Of a stretch of 64,000 bases of DNA, positions 27,801 to 37,559 are shown in pieces. Source of the DNA: Gordionus sp. m RMFG-2023 (taxonomy: Eukaryota > Nematomorpha > Gordioida > Chordodea > Parachordodidae); contig NC_088779.1 of assembly GCF_954871325.1 (NCBI RefSeq), positions 22,570,846 through 22,634,845 on the forward strand, read 5' to 3'. The notes beneath the pieces are model-generated. The model ran no database searches. It was not told the origin of the DNA and worked only from the letters and a program-made list of their open reading frames with translations. Positions within the stretch are counted from its first letter, which is position 1. The number at the start of each line of letters is the position of its first letter. Both the position numbers and the translations under genes were made by a program.

Positions 27801-30800
27801 TATATGGAATGGATCATTATCATGTGTAATGCCTACTATTTTATTATAAATTTCAAAAGCCTCTAATTATAATATTATGAGATGATATAACATATTTTCT
27901 TTTGTATATGTATGAGGAAATTCCAAAATATCCAGTAAAAAAATTTTTTAATTAACAATTTTTTATCAATAAAATGAATAGAATTATGTCATCGAATTCA
28001 ATCCCGTCTACATGTCAATCGTTATAAATAATTCACTCCATCATTAATATTTATTATTTTTTTAGCATGCATAGTTTGGAAGTATTTGGCAGCACTTTGC
28101 TTGCACCATCACGTTTTCATTTGAATATATTTGAAATGTCTTCAAAAGACTTGCAATTTAAAGTATGAAATGAGAAATTATATTTGAATAACACATGCAT
28201 ATTAAACGTTTCTGTCAATGTATAGTTGAAAGCTATAATATAATGCCTTTTATATTATTTCGTTTTAAGATTTTTTAAAAACAAGTTTTTATATTCTTAT
28301 ACACCTAAGGTGATACGTACTTTGGTTTTCATATAATTTTGACTGATAATGTGGCTATGGAGGAGTGAAAGTTTATTATCTCAAACGATTTATAGTCCCA
28401 TTTAAATACTGAAATTGTAACATTTCAACATCTTTTTTGAGGGGTTGATTAAAATTGGTGCTTAATATCTCCATAAGCACCAATCAAAAATGAACTAATT
28501 TTGAGTACCCGTTGTTTAGCCTATTTAAAGATTCGAAACTAGATCATTTTAAAGTAATAACGTGTTTTAAAGAAGGTATGACACGAATGTTCTCAAGAGT
28601 TAATTTGAGAACTTAGTAAGGAAATAGATTTTGAATAAGATTTTATCATTCAATAGTGATTACAATTGAAGAATCACTATCAGAGTATATTTTAGAATAA
28701 TATTATTAGTTTCACAATTACTTAGAATTTTTACAAAACGATATATTAATATTTTACTAAAATTATTTACACTTATTAAATGAAATTATATAGTATATAC
28801 TATCAAATTATGACTTAATAATCTCATGGATTTGTGTAATATTCATAGATCTGCATGCACGGCCTGAATATATCGGCTGGGTCATTATAAAAATTTATAC
28901 CCGTGATGGGCCGAAAAATATAAAACTTTAGCCGGGCCAATTCCGGGCCATCCAATTGGTACCTCTCTAAGTCGCTGGTAATAGTAAAATTATATTATAT
29001 AAACATACAGAAAAATAGAGAAATCTTTCTTTCTTTCTAATAAATATTTTTTTATAAAATCCCCAATTCCACGAAAAAAGGATTCCAGGTCATCCAATGC
29101 TTGCTTGAAATGACGCTACTCGACAAGTTAGGTCCCGATGACGTATTTCACTCTATTTTAGATACCGAACATAGTCAAAGTTTGGGTGTTTACGAATATG
29201 TATGGAAATTTATATTGGCATTAGCGCAAGGTTTTGTTAACCACCAATCCCCGATCGTTCAAAATGCCCTGCGATATAGGCTGATAAGACTCATCTTTAA
29301 TTTGAACAAGTTCACATCTCATTTAATATGATAGTATATTACTACTTGTCTTATATATAGGACAACATTTTGCAGTGCATTTATTGGAAGTAGGGGGCGG
29401 GTTTAAAATTTTTAGCTGTGCTTAATTGGCCCCAGTCCCAGGTTATCATTTTTAGGATCCATATTTTTTAATTTTATTTGCTGAAAGATTTGATTTTAAT
29501 CTAAATCTTATTCTAGTCTGTACAGAGTTCCGACTCTGCAAATTTTCAAACATATTTAGTGCGAATCTTTTCGATATCTTTGATCCATATTAAAATTAAT
29601 ATAAATTGGTAGCATTTTTAAAAGTTCACGCCTGTTATCTGAAATTCTTAGGCGTAGATACCCTTATACATTCCTGAATACTGTTACGAAAAAATTAAAT
29701 CTTTGAAAATTAAACGCGCGCGTTCGATATAATATACATGTTAGCCAAAGTTATGAAATATGATATAGCAAGAAAGATTTATAAGGGGATTTGGATTAGA
29801 GGTCTGACCTCGCCCATTCACTGGACGGGTGGCGAACAGGTAAGGAAATTTTTTTAAGAACATATTACTATTAAAAATTATTATTTTTTTATTTCTTAAT
29901 ATTGCATATAAGTTTAATTAAAAATACATTAAAATAATTAAATAAAGAGTCAAGTCAGCCGTTAATATAATTTTTAAACATTGGGCGGGCGGGTTGAACA
30001 AAATTTTTAAATTAATGAGCGGTGGGTGGATTTTAATAATGAGTGGACGGGCTTGTTTGCTAAGACCACATATTAGTTAATATAGACCTCAAGGATTAAA
30101 AAAAACCTTTTTAAAATAATCGCCATTTGCAAAGAAACAACCTCTATTTTAATAAGTCTATGTTTATAATTATATTATGGTTAAATATTTCATGTATATA
30201 TTAAAAAAAAATTTATACTTTTGCAATTATAAAATTTTTTAGTAATATATAATATAAAAATAATTAACTATTGTTTTAAAATTCATATATAAATAAATGT
30301 AAAAATTAAATATATATTAAACAATTTTTATGATAATAATAATATAAAAGAAAATTAGGTAACAATCTTTCTTTCTTATCCAAGATAGAACATTTTTTTT
30401 ATGTAACAAAAATAGCCATTTAAAATAGAATATGAATATATATTTTATAATAAAAAATGATATAAATTAAAAATTCATATAAAAAAAATTTTGATTTTTT
30501 TTTAGTAGAAAAGATAAATTACAAAATAAAGAAAAATTAAAAATAACCGCATATAATTCATGAAAACAAAAAAGTTTATAAAAAAGACAGGAAAATATGT
30601 TTTATTTGTTGAAAAAAAATTATTAGCCAAGGATTATGCTAATGGAAAAATCCCTCATTTGCCTTATTGCAAATGACCGCCAAATGAATTGTTTTTTTTA
30701 ACATTATACAAATGGGCGTTGAGCATTTTATATTAATATAGGTTTATGGCTTAAACCCCCCACCCCTATTGCAGACCTTTAATCCTATTTTTTTAAAAAA

Positions 30801-33800
30801 ATTGTTGTTAGAAACGATGTGCACTAGTATCTTCCATATTTCAATTTTATTCATTAAATTGGTTAAGTATTGATTAAAGTAAATAATGCCATTTTTAATA
30901 GTTAAGTATTTTTATTGATATTATCAATCGATTTTTAACTAATAAATATAATTGCTAAATATCATATATATTTGGCTAAATTTTATATTATCTCCTTTAT
31001 ATAATTCTAACCAGTTTCCTCGGCAACCATATTCGTGACAACAAGACCTGCTATGCAATTGGTCCTAAAGATAACTCCTTAAAACACTATTCTTCCCTTC
31101 TCTCTTCCAAATGCAAAGATGTTCTGCAATTACTTGAAATGAAAGATATTTTATGCTTGGGCCTTAGTCAAACCTACAAATGTATTTCATATTCAACTAT
31201 TTTAGGTTAAAATTTTTTTATTCTTAAATCGATGCGAGTAATTTGACTATGGCCTTTGACCTGACAAATTAAAAATTCGTTCTTTATAGTTACCCAATAC
31301 CACCTCATTAACTTGACTTTTCGAACTTGGGCACGTAGAATTAATATCATACCATCAATGTTGAAATTTTATTTTTTTCCTTTTCATATTCATGTATAGT
31401 GTTGTTAAACGACTAAATTTAGTCCACTAACACACCACTCAAATCGATTTGGTCGAAAAATTGACTACTCTGAACGACCAAATTAGTCATTTTAGTCGAC
31501 TAATTTGGTCGTGTTATTCAAAACATTTAGTCGTGGTTTATAAGAGAATCGATTACTGACTCATTCATACATACATCTACATAAATTTATATCAATGATC
31601 ACTAGGAGAAGGATATTTTTAATTTACTGCTTCAATTTTTTAACCCTTCATTGGAGTTTTTGGTTACATTTTGTAAACTACCTTTTGAGATAATTGATGT
31701 CGAAGGTTCCAGATCAACTAAAACTGTGACAAAGTGGAGATAATATATATACCATATTAACCTTTTAACAGCATTAATAATAATAAAAATTTTATAAGGG
31801 ACCATATTTTATTTTCCAATTTTTTTGATAGGATGACGTAATTAAAAATATAATAATGTCGATTAGGTATTATAGTCCCCTCTAACAATAAATGCGATAT
31901 ACTTATATATTAGAATTTCGAATTTTCGATCTCTTTTGGTAACCATTGTTTCGAATTACGGGTTTCTAAAAACAGTTTACTATATGTCTACATTAAATTG
32001 TTAATGATTTCCTTCCATTTGTGCGAATTTATACTTTTAACATCAATCATCTCAAAATGTAAAACTCGTTGAGACGGAGAGAATATAACTATAATTGTTC
32101 TACAATACACGCAAATGTTATATAAAGGTATTTTATAAGGACCCCTCTATTTTTGGTCCGAGAATATAAAACCACGGAAATTGAATTTCGAGTTACGTCT
32201 GTAAATGGATTCCTCTGCATCTCATTAATAATTTTATTTTATCTTCATTCCTTTATACAAAATAATATATTTTTATCAAGATTTCGTACAACATGGCACT
32301 CCCCATTTAAGTGATATTTCGTCTACTCGCCACCACATTTCCAGTCGCTTTCTGGGGATTTTATCAAAAACGATTTCGAGAGTTTTCGATGTTTCGTCGC
32401 GAATTTTATTGCCCTTCGCCGTATTAGGCTTGCGAGATAACTTTATGAATGAAGGATTGATTAAGGAAAAGGAAAAAAAGGTTATTTAAAAAAACCCAAT
32501 TAAAACGAGTGAGCGCAAATGGAAAATATTTATTAAAAATCGAAAGAAAGGAAGATAGAGAAAAGTAAAGATGAAAATTTGAGGGGCGGAAATGGATCTA
32601 TTTATCACTTTTATGTATCATTAATGATATTAAAAATAAAATCAACAAAAGAATATCCTAAATTTCGTCGATTGCTATACACAAGATAATTATTCCCGAC
32701 TCATAGACATTTTCGCTAAAATGGGAGAAATAGGAGATTCGAGAGATCCATTTGCCTCCTTATTTAATCCTAATCATTCTTCGTTCGGCAACATAAACAC
32801 GCAAACTATTATAACCACCTGTTGCGCCTTATCTCTCATAATAAAATTGCTCAGCGAAACGTCCTTGACTTTAACCGTATATTTTTATTATACGTGTCCA
32901 AATAATATCATCAAGATCCGAAGTTTATTGTACCAGTTGTATCTTAATCAAAGTTTGGAACCTGGACTAAAAATAACTATTTCCTGTTCTTAAATTCCAG
33001 GTTTGGGGTTTCCGGTTTCCAAACTCTGTTAAGACTATGATCTAAATATATTTTTAAAATGCCTCAATACCATAACTTTATAAAATTATGAAACATATAC
33101 AAAATCTTCCATTTAAAATTTTTTTAAAGTTTTGAAAATTTGGTTTATAATTCCTACCAAATTACTTTCATACTTCCCATTTCTTATTATAATTTGAAAA
33201 ATGTAAATTAATTACTCCTTTTTTCGTAAAAATTTCACAACTTTATAAACTTAGTTAAAATTTATTAAATTTATATAATCTTTCTAACTTTAAAAAAACT
33301 TTCTTAAAATCGAAAAAAATTATCTAAGTCACTATTTTATTATTGCATTAAAAATAGCTTATTTTTTGTGTAAGTTACTAAAGTTTGTTAATTATATTTT
33401 TGATATTTATGTCACTGCCTAAAGTAATCAATAAATAACCCTCTGTAATGTATCACAAAACATTTTAATAAAAAAAATATATATAACTGAAAACTTGCAC
33501 TTTTGTTAGAACTGGTTCTTGAAAATTTTTGAATGAGTTCTGGTCCTAGATTTGTTCACGGTTCCAAGTTCTAGTTCCTGAAAAATGAATCAAATTTTGA
33601 ATGCAGATATTTAAAAAAAATTTGAAACATTATTATTTCAGATTTTTAAAAAATGTCCATTATTAATTAATGTGAAACAATTCACATTGAAATTAAAACT
33701 TATTATAAAATCAATATTAATCAATCATAGCTCAGTACGATTAACAAAAATTAAAAGTTTTAATTTTTTTAGATCAAAGATTTCCCCCAAACTTTAAAAA

Positions 33801-35677
33801 AAAATTGTAACTCTTTGTTAGATCCGTTTCTGGACATAAAATAATATATTTTTTCCTTATTAGATACCAAACGTTCAAATCGTCAGGCTACATAATCTCC
33901 TACTTGAGTTAAACCGAGTTATGGCGGAGATTAAAATTAGCGAGCACAATGCTTACCTGACGAATAAAGCGATCGATGATAATTTGTCGCCTAACGTTCC
34001 TTCGCATACTTTTGCGTTTGCTCTCGACGATAAATTCATTTCCGGTATCTTTCAAAAATTGGGACCTTATTATAAAAGTAATGACTGAGTGAGAGGTTTT
34101 TTAATATTTCCCAAAAATTTTTCGGACCGGGCCTTAATCAATATATTAAATTAGTATAAATTTAGAAATATCATATGATGTGAGAAGTTTTAATATTTAT
34201 TTACTGCTCATATTTTTTCTATTTCTCTTTTGAAACAATTCGCATTTGAAATAAACAAAATTTTCAAATGCTTAAAAATTAGCATTTTTTTTTAAATAAA
34301 AATTGCAGACGAGTTAAAGCGTTTCTACAAAGAATACACTCCTAATTGGGCCTTTTCAGATACCAACAACGATTCCTACAGTTTTCTATCGCTTCCCATC
34401 TCGAACTCCCTAGCCACGCGAAGGGATTCCTCTTCTATTTCTAAGAGAAAATATTTTGCAAACGGTAAAGTCCATACAAAATATTATTTTTTTTTTTAAA
34501 AAAAAAAGGAAAAATTTGATATTAATTATTGATATGGGCAAACGTACATGAACGAAGGTTTTAATCATTGCGGGTTATATTAATTTGGCTTTTGTTTTGT
34601 TAAATTTAGATATTGATAAATTCAAATTGTGGAAATTTTTATATAATGTGTCAAAAATTAAAATAAATCTAGTAAAAAAAATTTTTTTTAAAAAAGATTA
34701 AATTTTGGAATAATCTAAGAATAAATATAATATTCAAAATTATTGTTTTTAATCACTGATTTTTTTTAAAAATCAAGATGATTTAAAAAGCGATTTTATT
34801 CAAATTAATTTATATTAGCCAAACCCTAAAAAAATTTAAAGCTTTTGATTAGTGATGTTAAAGCTCGATTTAAGCCGATTTTAAAAAACGGCTAGCTCAA
34901 TATTTTAGCCAGAAAAATGTTGTCTAAGCCTCAACTTTAATAGATGTTCATACCTTTGTGCCACCTATGAGCAAAATCTTAAGGCTTGCATAATATTCCT
35001 AATAAAATATTGAGTTGGCCGTTTTTATCGGCTCAAAATGAGCCGTTTAACAACACTACTTTTGATAATAAATATATCGCACTCATAAGAAAACATTAAA
35101 CTTTTTATTAAAATTTGCTAAAACAATAAATATACCATTTGCAACGAGTTTACCAATCAAAAAACTGTTATCACTAAGTTTATTTATTATTAACAATGTC
35201 TGCAATTTTGGAAATCAAACAAATAGTAATAGTATAAAGAGCCTTGATAATTCTCTTCATAAAAATAATTTAAAAATTTGAATGCTTTTATAAACTATTA
35301 CTTACATAGATAATTATAATATTTAAAATATTTTATATATCAAAGAAATTTTCTCAATTATTGACCAACAATGTGAAGAATATGTAGATGCTAACGATTC
35401 TGATCATTTTAACGAAAGACGATGCATGTCTTGCGCATGCGTCACAACAATTCCTTTTGAAATTTTGGCGAGAAAAGTCGCGCAAGAAAAATCACTTTCA
35501 AATATAGACCGAAATCATGACAAAAATGAAAAGATCGATAATGAAGATGAAGAATTCGATTGTTATAGTGCAAAAGGAAGTCTAAAACAAGGAAAGGAAG
35601 GGAGCTCAAATTGGGATGGAATAAATTACTTTGGAATGAAGAATTGTTTTTGCAATAATCCTTGGATAGGAATATAA
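18221..35677 (+). CDS. MED16: Mediator complex subunit 16 gene, 16-exon model
   Basis: MED16 is a tail-module subunit of Mediator, the nuclear bridge between transcription factors and RNA polymerase II: an N-terminal WD40 propeller followed by a helical domain. Inferred exons: 18221-18348, 18390-18675, 18719-18850, 21884-22106, 22245-22328, 23429-23506, 25108-25205, 25303-25744, 26115-26371, 29089-29309, 31015-31166, 32281-32480, 32652-32876, 33864-34077, 34309-34464, 35346-35677. All boundaries are GT-AG, every phase agrees, and the sum is 3228 nt (1075 residues plus stop; human about 877). Recognition rests on gap-poor similarity to remembered metazoan MED16, for example NDIISLEWNNDGYKLL, ADISFNQDGSFRVALSSKH and the C-terminal CMSCACVTT. 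The start ATG follows an in-frame stop. No disabling change was seen, so the gene looks functional. The least certain parts are the ninth exon's start and the eleventh exon. Confidence 0.87.
18882..21820. mobile_element. Old hAT element filling MED16 intron 3
   Basis: The left end starts CAGGGGCAGACTAGC; the right end, read inverted, starts CAGGGACGCACTGGCC. The flanks AAGATCAG (18874-18881) and AAGATCTG (21821-21828) match at 7 of 8 bases, as an aged target duplication. A second CAGGAGCGGACTGGTC-type terminus, inverted, ends at about 21588, suggesting a nested or duplicated end. No transposase frame survives. The element accounts for nearly all of the 3-kb intron, so that intron was probably short before insertion. 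Confidence 0.75.
21884..22328 (+). CDS. MED16: MED16 exons 4-5
   Basis: Exon 4 (21884-22106) follows a TTTTTGCAG acceptor, continues the propeller with INICIIEPS, then has an Asn/Gln-rich insertion absent from human. It ends at AAG|GTTTGC. Exon 5 (22245-22328) begins by completing an Asp codon, and the join aligns without a gap to the vertebrate sequence. Exon 5 continues SPVIFYDIRIS and ends at a GTAAAT donor. An open frame that runs past exon 4 is intronic. Confidence 0.83.
22478..22715. repeat. hAT-like subterminal repeat block in MED16 intron 5
   Basis: It begins AGAGGTCTGCAATGGG, a terminus shared with 26813 and, in part, 29797. It then repeats words of the form TGCCCACCCATT and AAAATTTTA several times. 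This resembles the terminal and subterminal region of a hAT-type element. The opposite end and target duplication were not found. Confidence 0.5.
23429..23506 (+). CDS. MED16: MED16 exon 6 (78 nt)
   Basis: This small exon lies between a pyrimidine-rich CTACAG acceptor and an A|GTAAAA donor. It encodes FLQNERIKSDYIMVLANSQ, which fits the segment of animal MED16 just before the SSIVECW-type strand of the propeller. It joins in phase 1 on both sides. About 25 residues present in human MED16 before this point are missing here. The assignment depends on alignment from memory and is less sure than its neighbours. Confidence 0.7.
23859..24070. mobile_element. MITE copy 1 (TGTTGTTAAACGG family), MED16 intron 6
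   Basis: The 212-bp element has terminal inverted repeats of about 60 bp: AATGTTGTTAAACGGCTCG on the left and AGTGTTGTTAACTGGCTCG on the inverted right. Flanks TGGTGACT and AGGTGACT match at 7 of 8 bases. Three more copies occur in this window. The 8-bp duplication suggests mobilisation by a hAT transposase. Confidence 0.85.
25108..25744 (+). CDS. MED16: MED16 exons 7-8
   Basis: Exon 7 (25108-25205) follows a TTTGGGTTAG acceptor and reads NSVIEIWKCSDSLRN, matching SSIVECWSL of vertebrate MED16 without gaps. A 97-nt intron leads to exon 8 (25303-25744), which has a long Ser/Thr/Asn-rich insertion. It then reads YELRVLEWKCLSGSSD, corresponding to the vertebrate ILKWRILSATND. Exon 8 ends at CAG|GTGTTG. 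The low-complexity insertion makes this protein longer than the human one. Confidence 0.83.
26115..26371 (+). CDS. MED16: MED16 exon 9
   Basis: The exon closes the propeller and enters the helical domain (IGLCLSPHKSLIVL, then ILIRDILDLQKASSLQII). The acceptor could be at 26114 or 26123; both keep the phase. The donor is ATA|GTGCAT, phase 0, joining exactly to the exon at 29089. Confidence 0.75.
26813..28975. mobile_element. Candidate hAT-like element in MED16 intron 9
   Basis: The left terminus AGAGGTCTGCAATGCCCGG and the right terminus, read inverted, AGAGGTACCAATTGGATGG with CCCGG nearby, are similar inverted ends. GGGCC-rich words lie inside both. The right-type terminus recurs near 47345. 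No transposase frame and no clear target duplication were seen, so the pairing of these two ends is tentative. Confidence 0.4.
29089..29309 (+). CDS. MED16: MED16 exon 10
   Basis: After a GATTCCAG acceptor the exon reads VIQCLLEMTLLDKLGPDDVF and then VYEYVWKFILALAQGF. This fits the helical segment LEYCMVTGYDWWDILLHV and following of vertebrate MED16. It ends in phase 2 at AA|GTTCAC. The earlier-ending open frame here includes intronic codons. Confidence 0.82.
29793..30785. mobile_element. Candidate non-autonomous hAT-like element, MED16 intron 10
   Basis: The ends are inverted repeats: GGATTAGAGGTCTG on the left, and CAGACCTTTAATCC on the right, whose complement is GGATTAAAGGTCTG. Subterminal zones carry GGGCGGG/CCCCACCC words. 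The interior is A/T-rich without coding potential. A clear 8-bp duplication was not found, so the boundary is approximate. Confidence 0.5.
31015..31166 (+). CDS. MED16: MED16 exon 11 (probable)
   Basis: This block has clearly more balanced base composition than the introns around it. It follows CTAACCAG and reads HIRDNKTCYAIGPKDNSLKH and then LLSSKCKDVLQLLEMKD. It has no obvious human counterpart and would be an insertion in the helical domain. It is needed to bridge phase 2 (exon 10) to phase 1 (exon 12), which supports it. Confidence 0.6.
32281..32876 (+). CDS. MED16: MED16 exons 12-13
   Basis: Exon 12 (32281-32480) reads ISSRFLGILSKTISRVFD, fitting the vertebrate CTVTRVCDYHTKLFLIAIS helix. 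A 171-nt intron leads to exon 13 (32652-32876). That exon reads YSRLIDIFAKMGEIGDSRD, matching GDRLTEICTKITDVDIDKV, and continues TIITTCCALSLIIKLLSE. The join is in phase 0. Exon 13 ends ACC|GTATAT. Confidence 0.8.
33864..34464 (+). CDS. MED16: MED16 exons 14-15
   Basis: Exon 14 (33864-34077) after CCTTATTAG reads VQIVRLHNLLLELNRVMAE, matching the vertebrate LGMLRELMVVIRIWG helix. A 231-nt intron follows. Exon 15 (34309-34464) after AAATTGCAG reads ELKRFYKEYTPNWAF and ends at a canonical ACG|GTAAAG donor. Phases are 1 and 1. The pair has markedly higher G+C than flanking introns. Confidence 0.84.
34850..35058. mobile_element. MITE copy 2, MED16 intron 15, perfect 8-bp TSD
   Basis: The 209-bp element is flanked by exact CTTTTGAT repeats (34842-34849 and 35059-35066). 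The left end reads TAGTGATGTTAAAGCTCG; the inverted right end reads TAGTGTTGTTAAACGGCTC. Inner sequence matches the copies at 23859 and 49429, including GCTTGCATAATATT. Confidence 0.9.
35346..35677 (+). CDS. MED16: MED16 terminal exon with cysteine motif
   Basis: This exon carries the C-terminal signature of MED16: ERRCMSCACVTT, a CxxCxC motif equal to CTRCGCVT in vertebrates. A charged spacer follows, then SNWDGINYFGMKNCFC ending in NNPW, like the W-x-W-x-C-x-C tail of insect and vertebrate proteins. It starts in phase 1 after CAAAG and ends at TAA (35675-35677). An AATAAA at 35894-35899 could serve as polyadenylation signal, but in such A/T-rich DNA this is weak. Confidence 0.88.
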
Positions 35678-36170
35678 AAAAAACTATTAATTTTTCGAAA
35701 TATTATTTGAATAATTGGCTTTTTTGGTCAATATATTTTGAATATAGTTACTTGATCGAGATATCATATTAGATTGTGATTTGTAAAAATTTGAAATATA
35801 CAGATTCTTTAATTAAATTATATTTTGGTCAAATGATTTGTTGAACCTAGATTCAATGTGATAAATGTATAATTATGGTTGATAGTATTCATCAATAAAT
35901 ATTGTATATAATATATTTTTAGAGGAATTAATTAAATTCTATATCTCCTTATTTTCTAATTCTGTGATAATTTAAGCGAAGTCTTGAGATTACACTTAAA
36001 ATCAAAGCATTCATAAATTTAGAGATGAGAGTTATATACGAATAATCTTAAATTCAAAATCTTTTTATAAAAGCGCTATGATGTAATTTGCTTCATACAC
36101 TTCTACAATGGGGAAGCGCAAAGTCGTTAAAATATGAGGGGGGGGGGGGGGGGTAGTCTCTATTTGGATT

Positions 36171-37325
36171 TCTTTTTTTTAAATTTTTATTTTTTCAGCT
36201 AATCTACTAAGCGCCTTAAAACACGTGGAAATCAATTCCCAAGCTATCGGCCTGGTACTCAACATAAATAAAACAGAATTATGTTTCTTAAACAATAAGC
36301 CACAAAAGTTGGAAGGCTACAAAATCATTCCTCCTGATAGCTTAACCTTACTTAGGTCCCCATTAGCTAATGCGACCAAGTCAGAAGATTTCCTCCATAA
36401 GATTTTTAAAAGCTTCTACAGCATGGAGCACATACTAAGTCTCCTACCAGCACATCAATCTTTATTTTTAATACGCAAATGCCTGTACATACCCAAAAAT
36501 TTTGCACATTTTCCGATCATCATCTTTTTTCAAAAACAACGAATTCATATCTATAATTCAGGATAAATTTAAAATATTTCTAGAAAAAATTTTAAACTCA
36601 TTTAATTGGTCCCTTGCTCAGCTACCTTCTAAACTAGACGGTTTAGATTTTTTTTCCACTCAATCTTTTATATCAACATTCGTATCATCTAGATTATCTA
36701 ACAATTCTATGATTTCTGGCTTCATATGTCCTACCGATCGTTTATTAGACGACGCTATTGACAAATTGAAGGCAAACACACCCATTAACACCGTATTACC
36801 ATCAATCATCACACAAAAAATTTTTCACACCTATCTCGAAATACCAAACAGATATATCAGTCAATCCACCTTTAGATTGCATTCAACTCCTTCAATTATC
36901 TGACAGACTTGGTGGTCATGAATGGTTAGAATCACTCCCAAGTAGTAACCTTGGTAATCTCTTATCAGATGAACAATCGAGAGTAACCATTGGTATACGT
37001 CTAGGTGCGATATAGTACAGCCTCATGCCTGCATCAAATGCAAATCACCCGTTGATTCAAAGGGTAGACATGGCTTAAATTGAATTTTTAGTCAAGGGCG
37101 ACATCAACGCCACTCAGCTGTAACCCATATAATAAAAAGCCTAACAGCTGCACACATTCCAAACAATCTTGAACCATCAAATTTATCTCAAGTAGATGGT
37201 TTAAAACCTGATGGTATGGCAACCATACCATGGGCCCTCGTTAAATCACTTATATGGGATTACACATGTGTCTCATCATTCCCTTCAAACATAAATTTCA
37301 ATTTAATAACAGGCAGAAATTAAAA
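36171..37325 (+). mobile_element. Reverse transcriptase fragment, probably non-LTR type
   Basis: The + strand carries the C-terminal part of a widespread invertebrate RT family. GLVLNINKTELCFLN is an RT palm/thumb-type segment; LRSPLANATKSEDF and LPAHQSLFLIRKCLYIPK follow. Downstream are LSDEQSRVTIGIRLGA and the typical tail EPSNLSQVDGLKPDG with IWDYTC, which looks like a PD-(D/E)xK nuclease motif. It is broken, with several breaks, and lacks the N-terminal RT motifs. Assignment to a LINE-type element is likely but the clade is unsure. Confidence 0.72.
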
Positions 37326-37559
37326 AGACAAACAAATACAAAAATTCTGAAAACTTCACTCCAGTAGCGACCTCTACTAACTGGAATTTTTCGCCTTCAA
37401 CATTTATGTTTTTAAAAAATCTGGGTAATAAAATACGACTTTTTACAAATGACCTAGAATTCGACAAAAAATTCAAATAGAAATTTTTAGACACAATTAT
37501 GGTTCCTTTTTGGGGACTCAATTATAGAATTTTATTTTTAATTATATAATTATAAATTA

